Below, piece after piece: positions 38,049-46,573 of a stretch of DNA of 64,000 nucleotides. Each line of letters begins with the position of its first letter. The first letter of the stretch is position 1. This stretch comes from an uncultured Marinicella sp. (lineage in GTDB: Bacteria > Pseudomonadota > Gammaproteobacteria > Xanthomonadales > Marinicellaceae). The stretch is from positions 151,079-215,078 of the forward strand of contig CANNBS010000002.1 in NCBI GenBank assembly GCA_947502925.1, read 5' to 3'. Under the pieces are notes generated by a model. It searched no databases, had not been told where the DNA came from, and saw nothing but the letters and a program-made list of their open reading frames with translations. The translations under genes were made by a program, and so were the position numbers.

Positions 38049-39361
38049 GCCGTAACTTCTTTTTGATTTTTAACTCGCTCCAACAATTTTTCCGCAGGCT
38101 CCCAATCGGGTTCTTGTCTGCATGCTTCCAACTCTTCTCCGCTTAGCAACTTGCCTTCAAAAGCTTGTTTGAGGATGCTCTGCCGCAGGGCTTCACTTTT
38201 TTCCAGCCCTTCTTCAATGTTGGCCAAAATGTTGTCACAAACCGAAAGACGGGATTCGATTTCTTGGACTATTTGTTTTTGTTCATCAATTTCAAATACA
38301 GGGATTGGTATTGGCTTGATGAGTCCAAAGCTTAATGCCTGCATTGTAGCGCCTTTTGGTTTTAGGTGTGATTTAAACAAATGCGAGTTAAGAAAATGAA
38401 TTAGATAAGGGTTAATTAGTCTTTCATCGGGAGCTACTTTGAATAAGTTATTTGCGATAGCGCCTTCTTTACCTGTGCAGACGAAGCCTACAGTTCCATA
38501 GCGCACCAAGGCAATATCGGAGCTATTAACTAAATAACGCTCTCCTGGATTATCTATAAATCGTGGCGGTTCATTTCCCTGTGTAAAGTCGATAATTCTC
38601 AGGAACCTTACTTGACCTTTCTTCTGCACTTCTGATTGGTTTGGTATTGGCACTTGTATGCCCTGAGTGAATTTGCAGAGGTCACCAAAACCAATGAATT
38701 CCAGCTTGATTTCCTTTTTTTGCTTTATCCTCCACTCCTTTGTCAACTCACCCTCAAACGCTTTTTTCAGCACGGCCTGGCGGTAGATTTCCAATTTGTC
38801 TTTGGCGGCTTTGAGGTTGGCTATGCCATTGTCCAGCTCGCTGAAAAGTTGCTCTATTTTGGCAACTATGGCGCGTTGTTCGGGAACTGGTGGAATTAAT
38901 ACATCCAAATTCTTTAAATCGCCCAAGGAGACATTGTTCATAGCACCACCTCTGGCTTTTGAGGTAACTTTTCGAGCAACAAAAGAATCTAATTGAAACT
39001 TCAAGAAATTTGGGGTCAACACTTTGTGAAATCCTTGAATGATGGCAAGAGCTTGATTAGTGTTTGCTGGAAGGATTTCTTTTTTAACGATACATGTTTC
39101 ACCAATTGTACCTGCAATTGAGAAAAGCAAATCACCTTCTTGAAGTTGAGATTTCTTTTGAAAATCGTGTGCCTCTTGCGAGATAAAGTCTGAAATACTT
39201 CTTAAGTCAACAGTACCTTTATTTAGATTTTCAACCTTTATAAAGTTTATTCCTTCTTTTTGGAAAGCATAGCCATAGGTCGTTGGTGTTCCACCTTTTG
39301 TGATTCGGCTGCAAATCTTCTCAAGTTTAATCTCTATCCAATTTTTTAATACCTCATTCAT
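38045..39361 (-). CDS. hsdS: Type I restriction-modification specificity subunit
   Basis: The 438-residue protein has two target-recognition domains (about 1-150 and 215-370), each followed by a conserved helix: PVPEQRAIVAKIEQLFSELD with VLKKAFEGELT, and DEQKQIVQEIESRLSVCD with ILKQAFEGKLL. That is the expected half-repeat layout, so it should read a bipartite DNA site. It overlaps hsdR by one base (TAATG) and the small orf by 4 bp. Confidence 0.95.
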   Translation of the reverse strand: MNEVLKNWIEIKLEKICSRITKGGTPTTYGYAFQKEGINFIKVENLNKGTVDLRSISDFISQEAHDFQKKSQLQEGDLLFSIAGTIGETCIVKKEILPANTNQALAIIQGFHKVLTPNFLKFQLDSFVARKVTSKARGGAMNNVSLGDLKNLDVLIPPVPEQRAIVAKIEQLFSELDNGIANLKAAKDKLEIYRQAVLKKAFEGELTKEWRIKQKKEIKLEFIGFGDLCKFTQGIQVPIPNQSEVQKKGQVRFLRIIDFTQGNEPPRFIDNPGERYLVNSSDIALVRYGTVGFVCTGKEGAIANNLFKVAPDERLINPYLIHFLNSHLFKSHLKPKGATMQALSFGLIKPIPIPVFEIDEQKQIVQEIESRLSVCDNILANIEEGLEKSEALRQSILKQAFEGKLLSGEELEACRQEPDWEPAEKLLERVKNQKEVTA

Positions 39362-42162
39362 TATGCAGCTAATACTTCATTCAGTTCGTTAATAATTTCG
39401 TTCATTTTATCGCCAAACAGCTGGTGCATCTTTCCTCTGCCACCTTGTGCATCAAATGGGGTATAATCCAAATCGTCCACCTCCACATGAAAACTGCTGG
39501 CAATATGGTCTTTGAGCATTCTTAACCACTGCATTTGTGCATCGGTAAACTTGAGTGCACCGGCTTGCTTGCCAAACACCCAGTCCTGAAAGTTCTTGTC
39601 CACCGTTTTGTTGTAGGGGGTAAGTTGCTGGTCAATGCCTGTAACCCTTCGGATTAAAGAAACCAAAGCCACCAAATCGTTTTTCGGGCTGTTGCCTTTT
39701 ACTTCTTCCAGTTGAGCATAGGCTTCCCAAACGTAGTGCGGTGCTAGTAAAGGTTTTTCCAGTTTCAGTTTATCCAGTAGGTCTTTGATCATCTTAAACG
39801 TGAGTTCACGTCTGCGGTAGGGTTGGTCATAGAAAATGCTCAAAGCGGTGATTTCATCTTTGTTGGCTTCAATGTATTCCTTGAAGTTCTTGACTACTTC
39901 TTCGGCTTTGTCCTTTGTAAAACTGTCCCATTCTGAACGCAGAATTTTGTCAGTGTTTACCGTGTCAATGATCTGCTCATGCACTTTGCGAACGTTCTCA
40001 ATGTATTCGTTCAGTTCTCCGGTAAAGGTCTTGGCTGCATGAACCGCTAATTCGTTTTGGGCTTTCTTTCTGCATTCTTCTTCTTTTGCTGGTGTTCGGT
40101 CTTGCACCGGAATCTGAATGACCAAAGCTTGCGTTTTGCTTGCAATCAAATCAGGGTCAAAAGCATTCAGCAGGTCTTTGGTGGTTTGGTTCAACGTTTT
40201 GCCATCTGTCAGTTCTTTGTATTTGGCTTTTTCGTCTTCGGTCAATTGCTTTTCCAAACGAATCAATCGGTTGGCCAATGAAGTAAATAAGTCTTCATCC
40301 TGCACGCCCATGGTGACTGCACCCAATAAGTCTTTCATAGGGGTAGTGGGTTTGCGTTCCAATGGACGGCTGTCGGTTTTCTTAGATTTGGTAGCACCCA
40401 CGGCATCTACAATCACAAAATGCGTTTTGGTGTGCTTGGCTGTTCGGGTAACTCGCTTCAAATCATCAAAATTGATGGTTCGGGTACCACGGCCTTTCAT
40501 CTGTTCAAAGTAGTTGATGCTTTTCACGTCTCGCATAAAAAGCAGCACTTCCAAAGGTTTGACATCTGTTCCCGTAGCGATCATATCCACGGTAACGGCA
40601 ATGCGCGGATTCCATGAATTGCGGAAGCGGTTCAATACCGATTTTGGATCTTCCTCAATTTTGTAAGTCACCTTTTTGCAGAAGTCATTGCCTTCGCCAA
40701 ATTCTTCACGAATAATTTGGATGATGTCATCTGCATGGCTGTCGGTTTTGGCAAACACCAAGGTCTTAGGCACTTCAAATTCTCCATTCACATCAAATCG
40801 GTCTGGAAATATGCTTGGCAATGCGTCCTTATATGCTTTTATGATATGGCGAATCTGACTTGGGTTGACTACATCTTTGTCCAGTTTGTTGGAGGTGTAT
40901 TCATAATCCTCATCCAATCGTTCCCAGCGTTTCTTTCGGGTCAGCTTTTCCCGTTTGTCCACGTATTCCTTCGCTTTGATTTTGGCGCCCGCTTGTGTGA
41001 TTTCCGTTTCAATGGTAAAGACATCATAAGGTACATTCACGCCATCAGCCACCGATTCTTCATAAGTGTATTCGCTTACCACATTTTCATTGAAGAAACC
41101 GAAAGTGCGTTTGTCGGGTGTAGCTGTTAAACCGATCAGAAAAGCATCATAGTAATCGAGTACTTGTTTCCACAAATTGTAAATGGAGCGATGGCATTCA
41201 TCTATGATAATAAAATCAAACTGCTCAATCGGGTTCTTGGCGTTGTACTCCACCGGCATAGGTTCTTTCTTTTGCCACTGCCAGCTTTTCTCGTTTGGGT
41301 TTTCTTCTTCAGCCGCTTCTTCCAGTTCTTCCCCTTTCAAAATAGAGTACAGGCGTTGAATAGTTGAAATGCACACTTGGCTGTCCGAAGCGATATAACT
41401 TGAATTCAAACGCTGTACATTGTAGAGTTCTGTGAATTTTCGGTTATCGTCCGTTGGCTGGTATTTTAGAAACTCTTGTTCAGCTTGTTCGCCCAGGTTT
41501 TTGGTGTCCACAACAAACAGAATGCGTTTTGCATCTGCATGTTTCAGCAAGCGATACACAAATGTGCAAGCGGTGAAGGTTTTACCTGCACCAGTCGCCA
41601 TTTGAATCAATGCTTTTGGGCGATTGTCTTTAAAGGAGGTTTCGAGATTGCGAATTGCCTTAATCTGCGCAGGTCTTAGGCCTTCAACATCCAATTCTGG
41701 AATTTCCTTTAGTCTTGCTCGCAGTGTTTGTTCCTGTACGCTCCATTCCAATAAAGTTTCAGGCTTATGAAAATGAAATATTGGTCTCGATCTTGGCTTT
41801 GGGTCGCGGTAATCTGTGAAACGTGTTAAAACACCCGTACTCTCGTATACAAAAGGAAGTGGGTCGTTATTGAGGTATTTTAGTTTGCTTTCTGCATAAT
41901 CTTTCGACTGATCTTCATGAACCGTCAGTTTCTCACCTTGCTCTTCTCGTTTAGCTTCAATTACACCAACTGGTTTTCTGTCTACGAACAAAACATAGTC
42001 GGCTGGTCCAACGTCCGTTTGATATTCACGTACAGCAACTCCTTTTGCAGCAGACAAGTCCACTTTCTTTTTTGACTGGACAACCCAATCAGCGTCAACC
42101 AACATTCTGTCAATGTTATCACGAGCTTTTTGTTCTGGATTTTGATTGAGGTGTTCAGTCAT
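39361..42162 (-). CDS. hsdR: Type I restriction endonuclease subunit
   Basis: The motor/nuclease subunit is 933 residues from the ATG at 42162; a TTG at 42171 would add three. Numbered from the ATG, the nuclease domain has D55 (GPADYV) and EAK at 69-71 (PVGVIEAKRE). The helicase has ATGAGKT (189-195), DECH (321-324), LTATP and a late MKGRGTR motif. A C-terminal HsdM/S-interaction region (KDLLDKLKLEKPLLAPHYVW) is present. It is the first gene of the operon, and a 10-bp inverted repeat lies just upstream. Confidence 0.95.
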   Translation of the reverse strand: MTEHLNQNPEQKARDNIDRMLVDADWVVQSKKKVDLSAAKGVAVREYQTDVGPADYVLFVDRKPVGVIEAKREEQGEKLTVHEDQSKDYAESKLKYLNNDPLPFVYESTGVLTRFTDYRDPKPRSRPIFHFHKPETLLEWSVQEQTLRARLKEIPELDVEGLRPAQIKAIRNLETSFKDNRPKALIQMATGAGKTFTACTFVYRLLKHADAKRILFVVDTKNLGEQAEQEFLKYQPTDDNRKFTELYNVQRLNSSYIASDSQVCISTIQRLYSILKGEELEEAAEEENPNEKSWQWQKKEPMPVEYNAKNPIEQFDFIIIDECHRSIYNLWKQVLDYYDAFLIGLTATPDKRTFGFFNENVVSEYTYEESVADGVNVPYDVFTIETEITQAGAKIKAKEYVDKREKLTRKKRWERLDEDYEYTSNKLDKDVVNPSQIRHIIKAYKDALPSIFPDRFDVNGEFEVPKTLVFAKTDSHADDIIQIIREEFGEGNDFCKKVTYKIEEDPKSVLNRFRNSWNPRIAVTVDMIATGTDVKPLEVLLFMRDVKSINYFEQMKGRGTRTINFDDLKRVTRTAKHTKTHFVIVDAVGATKSKKTDSRPLERKPTTPMKDLLGAVTMGVQDEDLFTSLANRLIRLEKQLTEDEKAKYKELTDGKTLNQTTKDLLNAFDPDLIASKTQALVIQIPVQDRTPAKEEECRKKAQNELAVHAAKTFTGELNEYIENVRKVHEQIIDTVNTDKILRSEWDSFTKDKAEEVVKNFKEYIEANKDEITALSIFYDQPYRRRELTFKMIKDLLDKLKLEKPLLAPHYVWEAYAQLEEVKGNSPKNDLVALVSLIRRVTGIDQQLTPYNKTVDKNFQDWVFGKQAGALKFTDAQMQWLRMLKDHIASSFHVEVDDLDYTPFDAQGGRGKMHQLFGDKMNEIINELNEVLAA

Positions 42163-42171
42163 GTCGCTCAA

Positions 42172-42475
42172 ATTTAATAACGAAAATAATACTTTATTAT
42201 TTTCAAAAAGTTTAATGTTTAATATTCCCCAATCACTTTGCCCAATATAAGAAAAAAATTCAATAGATATTTTTAAAAGCCCCTGCTCTGTGCGACTTAT
42301 GGTGGTGTTTGGGAGGTCCCTCGGCTACGCTCGGGATGACAACCGTTATTTTTGGATGTTGGGTGACAAAATTTGTTGGTTGATATGAAGCTGGTAGTGT
42401 GATTTGGTTAGCTAGATATGGACAGCGTTGGGAGGTCCTCGGGTCGGTGCCCGAGGATGACGGTCTTTACTTTCT
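42172..42475. other. 304-bp intergenic with hairpin and two palindromic repeats
   Basis: No gene is seen. It contains the inverted repeat before hsdR, and two CTCGGG-type copies at 42311-42341 and 42431-42463 (GGAGGTCCTCGGGTCGG then TGCCCGAGGATGAC). The first copy is unusual in its loop (CTCGGCTACGCTCGGG). Confidence 0.65.
42182..42204 (-). promoter_or_regulatory. 10-bp perfect inverted repeat upstream of hsdR
   Basis: GAAAATAATA at 42182-42191 and its complement at 42195-42204 flank a 3-bp centre, 20 bp before the hsdR ATG. It may be an operator for a regulator of the island, or an A+T-rich chance palindrome. Confidence 0.35.
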
Positions 42476-43390
42476 TCAATCCACCAAATAAAAATTCCGT
42501 TTACTTAAGTTTTCACCGGGGCGCATTCGGTAGGCGGCGAGTTTGCCGTTTTCGGCGATGGAGTAATCGACGCAGATCACGTTGGTTGATTGTGGTTGGG
42601 GGTCTTCTTTAAACCAATAATGCCCGAAGAAAACCGGTTTGGCGTCTTTAGGATAGCCCCAGCGGGTTTCTTTGGGTGTTTTTTCCTCTAAATCAATTTC
42701 TGTTGATATGGATGCTTTTGAAAAAGTGTCCGCGTTTGCGTCCCACCATTTTGTTCGTATGTCGCGTCGTGTATGTCCAGACTTATCTTTAAATGATAAA
42801 CCGTTAGGTAACGGTGTTTCCACACCTTTAAGTAAGGTTTCAACGGCGTCGTAAGCCGGATGGGTTTTGTCGCTGGCGACGACGTAGCCGATGTCTAAGA
42901 GTGTGTTATCTTCTTTGAGCCAGGGTTTTAAGGCGGCCATGGACTCTTCGTGCCAGCAGGCGTGGACGGCGCGGCAGGTTTCTAATTCGAGCCACAGTGG
43001 CAGGGTTTTAAACCAGTTAATGATTTCATCGCGTTCGGCTTTGTCGGGATAGGTGGCCATAAAAGCTTTGTGTTGTTTAACATTCTTTTCGTTGCGTTCA
43101 CGCAGGTATCCGCCCTGCTCGTCCGGTGTGTGGTAGCAGATGGCGTTAAATTCATGGTTTCCCATAATCCCCAGGGCGTGGTCTGAATCAATCATGGGCC
43201 GGACTGTGTCGATGACTTCACGATGCGTCGGGCCGCGGTCGATAAAGTCACCTAAGAACACGGCTTTGTTACCTTGTGGGTGCTGGTAGATGCCGTTGCT
43301 TTGCTCGTAGCCGAGCTTATTGAGTAAGTTTTTCAGGCTGATGCCGTGGCCATGGATATCGCCAATGATGTCGTAGATGGGTGTGTGCAT
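42476..43390 (-). CDS. Metallophosphoesterase (calcineurin-like)
   Basis: The 304-residue protein has the metal-binding motifs IGDIHGHG, FLGDFIDRGP, GNHEF and a later GHYWF, typical of PPP-type phosphoesterases such as diadenosine tetraphosphatases and bacterial Ser/Thr phosphatases. The N-terminal start MHTPIYDIIGDIHG fits directly. The substrate cannot be told from sequence. It stands alone between repeat-rich intergenic regions. Confidence 0.88.
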   Translation of the reverse strand: MHTPIYDIIGDIHGHGISLKNLLNKLGYEQSNGIYQHPQGNKAVFLGDFIDRGPTHREVIDTVRPMIDSDHALGIMGNHEFNAICYHTPDEQGGYLRERNEKNVKQHKAFMATYPDKAERDEIINWFKTLPLWLELETCRAVHACWHEESMAALKPWLKEDNTLLDIGYVVASDKTHPAYDAVETLLKGVETPLPNGLSFKDKSGHTRRDIRTKWWDANADTFSKASISTEIDLEEKTPKETRWGYPKDAKPVFFGHYWFKEDPQPQSTNVICVDYSIAENGKLAAYRMRPGENLSKRNFYLVD

Positions 43391-43723
43391 AGTAAATCCT
43401 CCTTTTGATGGGTTGGTGTGATGTTTCGGGTGGTTGTCGGTTTCCTGCCGACATAATTAATATAATGAATTAGTGATATTTCTGCAAGGATTTGTATAAT
43501 ACTAACTTGTTGCTTGCGACTTATTTTGGTGTTTAGAATGAAAAGCTTCGCTTTTATTCACTCGCCTAAAGGGACTTAGGTGTGTCTTGTGAGCAGGCAG
43601 AAATTGATCCTGTCAATTCTCTGCATTTCCCACATCCTTGTGGGTCGAAGCGGAAAAGACCCGTGAATTGGGTCCCCGGATCGAGTCCGAGGACGTCGCG
43701 GGGTTTGATTAATTACGAAATAA
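43391..43723. other. 333-bp repeat-rich intergenic, no gene seen
   Basis: It has a TGTCGG/CCGACA hairpin near 43435-43455 and then six consecutive hairpins between 43541 and 43693, the last of which is a CTCGGG-type palindrome variant. Confidence 0.6.
43541..43693. repeat. Cluster of six consecutive hairpin-forming inverted repeats
   Basis: Stems: AAAAGC/GCTTTT (43541-43555), CCTAA/TTAGG (43565-43580), GCAGAAATTGA with TCAATTCTCTGC (43597-43624), CCCACA/TGTGGG (43629-43644), GACCC/GGGTC (43658-43674) and TCCCCGGA with TCCGAGGA (43673-43693, one mismatch). Gaps are 9-16 nt except before the fourth and sixth. Confidence 0.5.
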
Positions 43724-44011
43724 TTAATCTATCATTTCAAAATTAAAATTTACGAAGGCGAAATCAGGATTTTTTCGGCTAATTGTGATGCCTTTTTCGG
43801 GATCCACAAGTGGTGATTCTTTGACTTCTGCGATGAGTTCTTCATCGCTGAGGTTTTTAACGTCTTCGGCGTGAAAAATCATACTTTCGGCACGAACGCC
43901 TTCAAACACCCAGCCTTGCACACAGACATCATAGTCTCCGAGCTTGGCTTCAACGTGGACAAGAATACGGGTATCAGGATCGTTGGGAATGTTATTGAAA
44001 TCTTTTTTCAT
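43724..44011 (-). CDS. Small hypothetical protein
   Basis: The 95-residue acidic protein begins MKKDFNNIPNDPDTRILVHV and contains GWVFEGVRAESMIFHAEDVK and LSDEELIAEVKES. The family is not recognised. A good ribosome site (AAGGAG) lies 8 nt before the ATG, and the codon use looks like that of the neighbours, so it is likely a real gene. No membrane or export signal. Confidence 0.6.
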   Translation of the reverse strand: MKKDFNNIPNDPDTRILVHVEAKLGDYDVCVQGWVFEGVRAESMIFHAEDVKNLSDEELIAEVKESPLVDPEKGITISRKNPDFAFVNFNFEMID

Positions 44012-44209
44012 GGTTTGGCTCCTTGTTAAAAACTTATCTTAAACCAGCGCTTTCGCAAAACATGAGAATGCGGTTAAATTTATACACTTCTCGATATACA
44101 ATCGCCTTCGCCAAGACGAAGGCATTTTAGTGTGGAGATTTGGGCAACCTATAAAGGGCTTCGACGCGCTCAGTCGGCTTGAGTATTTAGTTTAATGGGG
44201 CTTAATTTT

Positions 44210-45022
44210 TTATTCATCATTCTTTAATTTTTTGTTGCTGTTATCATTAAGCAATATTTTCATTTGGTTGATGGCTATTTGGTTGAGCTTTTCTAACCTT
44301 TCAGGCTGGTGAACATTATCTGCAATAAAAACTGCATTTAGATTTTCAAGATTGGCCAAACAAACCAGCTGACTGACATTGGCATAATCTCGGATATTAC
44401 CTTTTTTATCTGGGTTTTCATTACGCCATTGTTTGGCAGTCTTACCAAATAGTGCCATGTTCAATACATCGGCTTCGTTAGCATAAACATGGCTTATTTG
44501 TTTTGAAGTGAGGTTCTTAGGTATCAAATTTTCTTTGATGGCGTCGGTATGAATGCGGTAATTGATTTTTGTTAAGCTGCGTTTCACATTCCAGTCGAGC
44601 GATTTGGCTTCATTATCTTTTAGTCTTTGGAATTCTTTAACTAAATAAATTTTAAATTCGGCACTAATCCACATTCCAAACTCAAAGGCGATATCTGGAT
44701 GTGCATAGGTACCACCATACCTACCCGCTTTTGCTGTTAACCCAATGGCATTTGTTTTATTAACCCATTCCTTGACGCTGATCTTATAACTGTTCAAACC
44801 CGCTTGACTTTTAATTGTGGCGAATTCGCCATAATTAAATTCAGGATTATGAATTTTTTCCCAAATACCTAAATACTCGACTGTATTCCTGTTTCTTAGC
44901 CAATCAGAAATAAAAAAATCGCCGTCTTTAGACCTCAACATATCTGTCAATGAAATAAAATCATCAGGTGTAATCGTTATCCTATTATCTAATACTGTAA
45001 TTTTACTATATGTTTTTGCCAT
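44210..45022 (-). CDS. KilA-N domain protein
   Basis: The 270-residue protein has a KilA-N DNA-binding domain (residues about 15-135): FISLTDMLRSKDGDFFISDW early, then GRYGGTYAHPDIAFEFGMWI and EFKIYLVKEFQRLK. The C-terminal part has KNLTSKQISHVYANEADVLN. Such domains are common in phage antirepressors and in stand-alone chromosomal genes. The gene is A+T-rich and is not accompanied by other phage genes here, so it is probably an acquired single gene. Confidence 0.85.
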   Translation of the reverse strand: MAKTYSKITVLDNRITITPDDFISLTDMLRSKDGDFFISDWLRNRNTVEYLGIWEKIHNPEFNYGEFATIKSQAGLNSYKISVKEWVNKTNAIGLTAKAGRYGGTYAHPDIAFEFGMWISAEFKIYLVKEFQRLKDNEAKSLDWNVKRSLTKINYRIHTDAIKENLIPKNLTSKQISHVYANEADVLNMALFGKTAKQWRNENPDKKGNIRDYANVSQLVCLANLENLNAVFIADNVHQPERLEKLNQIAINQMKILLNDNSNKKLKNDE

Positions 45023-45300
45023 GAGTCATATCCATCAAAACGGCGTTGTAATCCCAAGTTATTTACTTAACTTGATGATTTTTAAAAAGATTTAAGTCTA
45101 TACTAGCTATTATCACTTTGCCAAAGTTCCGGTATTTATTCAATAAATATATTTTAAACGATAAATTATCGCTATCTAATGTGTCTTGCTGGTTATGGAT
45201 GGATCATGCTTTGAAAAAAATGTTAGTGGATATTAAGACTTGGTAACATTATGAGATTCTCGGCTTTGGGGTTTAGGATGAATGCCGTCAGTTGCGGGAA

Positions 45301-45954
45301 TTATTCGTCAATATCAAAACCTTCTATTTTCTTGTACACATACAGGGAATACAAAATTGGGATGGCGGCGGTGGCTAATATGACGGTGATGAGGATGGTT
45401 TGTTTATAAGGCGTGAAGGCTGATAACATCAGGGCGAGTCCGGCGAGGATAAAGACCCAGGCGCTGAGGCGGTGGGTTTTGTACCAGACTTCGTCGCTGG
45501 AGAGTGTCCAGGGTGTGCGGATGCCGAGGAAGAAGTTTTTTGGGACTTTGGTGAGGTAGTTGCCGATGATGATAAACAACAGCCCTACGCCTGACATGAT
45601 CCAGGTGTTCATATTAAAGCCTTTGTTTAGGGCGGCATTGAACATGAACAGCATGACCATTAGCATAAAGACGGCGATGACCAGTGTTAACAGGTAATAG
45701 ACTTTTAAGGCACCTTCGAGACGAAAGCCTTTGGGGGCGATTTTAGGCAACACTAACAGCAAAAGTATGGTGGCGGTATCGATAACCGGCAGAACATAAA
45801 CGCCCCAGGGTTTTGCGGTCCAGCCGTCGATTTCACCGTCGATGTTCCAGTGGGTGGGGACCGGATCGGGTAAGTAACCTGAGTAAATGAAGGCCACAAT
45901 CCAGCTGATGGCGATGGTGATTAAGGTGGTGATGATTAGGTTTTTATGACGCAT
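45301..45954 (-). CDS. sdpI: SdpI-family membrane protein (DUF1648)
   Basis: This 217-residue protein has six hydrophobic segments. Its DUF1648 part contains DPVPTHWNIDGEIDGW, and the SdpI part has NFFLGIRTPWTLSSDEVWYKT. In Bacillus, SdpI is an immunity protein for a cannibalism toxin and sequesters SdpR; the role in proteobacteria is unknown. It overlaps its ArsR-type partner by 11 bp, as in the sdpRI operon. Confidence 0.88.
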   Translation of the reverse strand: MRHKNLIITTLITIAISWIVAFIYSGYLPDPVPTHWNIDGEIDGWTAKPWGVYVLPVIDTATILLLLVLPKIAPKGFRLEGALKVYYLLTLVIAVFMLMVMLFMFNAALNKGFNMNTWIMSGVGLLFIIIGNYLTKVPKNFFLGIRTPWTLSSDEVWYKTHRLSAWVFILAGLALMLSAFTPYKQTILITVILATAAIPILYSLYVYKKIEGFDIDE

Positions 45955-46231
45955 TGTTATCTCCGCTGATGAGGTCTTTTATTTGAATCAGGACTTGTTC
46001 CAGGACGCTGACGTTAAGGGTGTAGATCCGTTTCTGCCCGGCTCTGCGAACACGAACTAAATCGGCTTGTTTCAGGATGGTTAAATGATGCGATAAGGTG
46101 GCACCACTGACGTCGATGTGTTCGTTAATCTCGGCCACGGATTTCTCGCCGGATTTTAAGACATCGAGAATCTTACGCCGCTGGGTATCGGCGATGGCCT
46201 GGAATAAAGTCTGTTTACTGTCTACTTGCAT
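45944..46231 (-). CDS. sdpR: ArsR/SdpR-family transcriptional regulator
   Basis: The 95-residue winged-helix repressor begins MQVDSKQTLFQAIADTQRRK and has SVAEINEHIDVSGATLSHHL (recognition helix) and LVRVRRAGQKRIYTL. It lacks the metal-binding CxC motif of ArsR sensors and so fits the SdpR branch. It is the first gene of a two-gene operon with sdpI and probably represses it. Confidence 0.88.
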   Translation of the reverse strand: MQVDSKQTLFQAIADTQRRKILDVLKSGEKSVAEINEHIDVSGATLSHHLTILKQADLVRVRRAGQKRIYTLNVSVLEQVLIQIKDLISGDNNAS

Positions 46232-46313
46232 GTATTTAGATTATCATCGAAATATCTATTTAGCAAGTTATTTTGAAAATATGTTGTGGCTGTGACGCTC
46301 AAATAAAAGAAAC

Positions 46314-46401
46314 GTCATTCTCGGGCTTGACCCGAGAATCTCAGCACTTTGAAGTAATTTCCAATAGTCAGGAGATCCTCGGGTCGATGCCCGAGAATGA
46401 C
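46314..46401. repeat. Inverted pair of CTCGGG-type palindromic repeats
   Basis: GTCATTCTCGGGCTTG with ACCCGAGAATCTC (46314-46342) is followed by the reverse-oriented GGAGATCCTCGGGTCGAT then GCCCGAGAATGAC (46371-46401). Confidence 0.75.
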
Positions 46402-46573
46402 AAGCGTTGCTTAAGATGCACCCTTCGCGTGAAGAAAGTGATGCTTAATAAACGCTGTTTCGGTGTAATCTCTGCGGATACCTTGGTTTGTCATTATGTC
46501 GGGTGTTTCCTACATGACAGATTTACTTTGTTTTGGTTATAATGGTTTCATCATAAAAACCAGAGAGGTAGAC

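Noticed and set aside
40118-40513. 131-codon plus-strand frame opposite hsdR
   Set aside because: Antisense to conserved HsdR sequence, no ribosome site or recognisable motif.
44101-44130. Hairpin GCCTTCG/CGAAGGC after the KilA-N gene as a terminator
   Set aside because: On the minus strand it is not followed by a U-tract; too weak to call.
44210-45022. Prophage call based on the KilA-N protein
   Set aside because: No structural, lysis, replication or integrase genes lie near it; a lone KilA-N gene does not make a prophage.
46273-46542. 89-codon frame before acs
   Set aside because: It runs through two palindromic repeats and has no family match.
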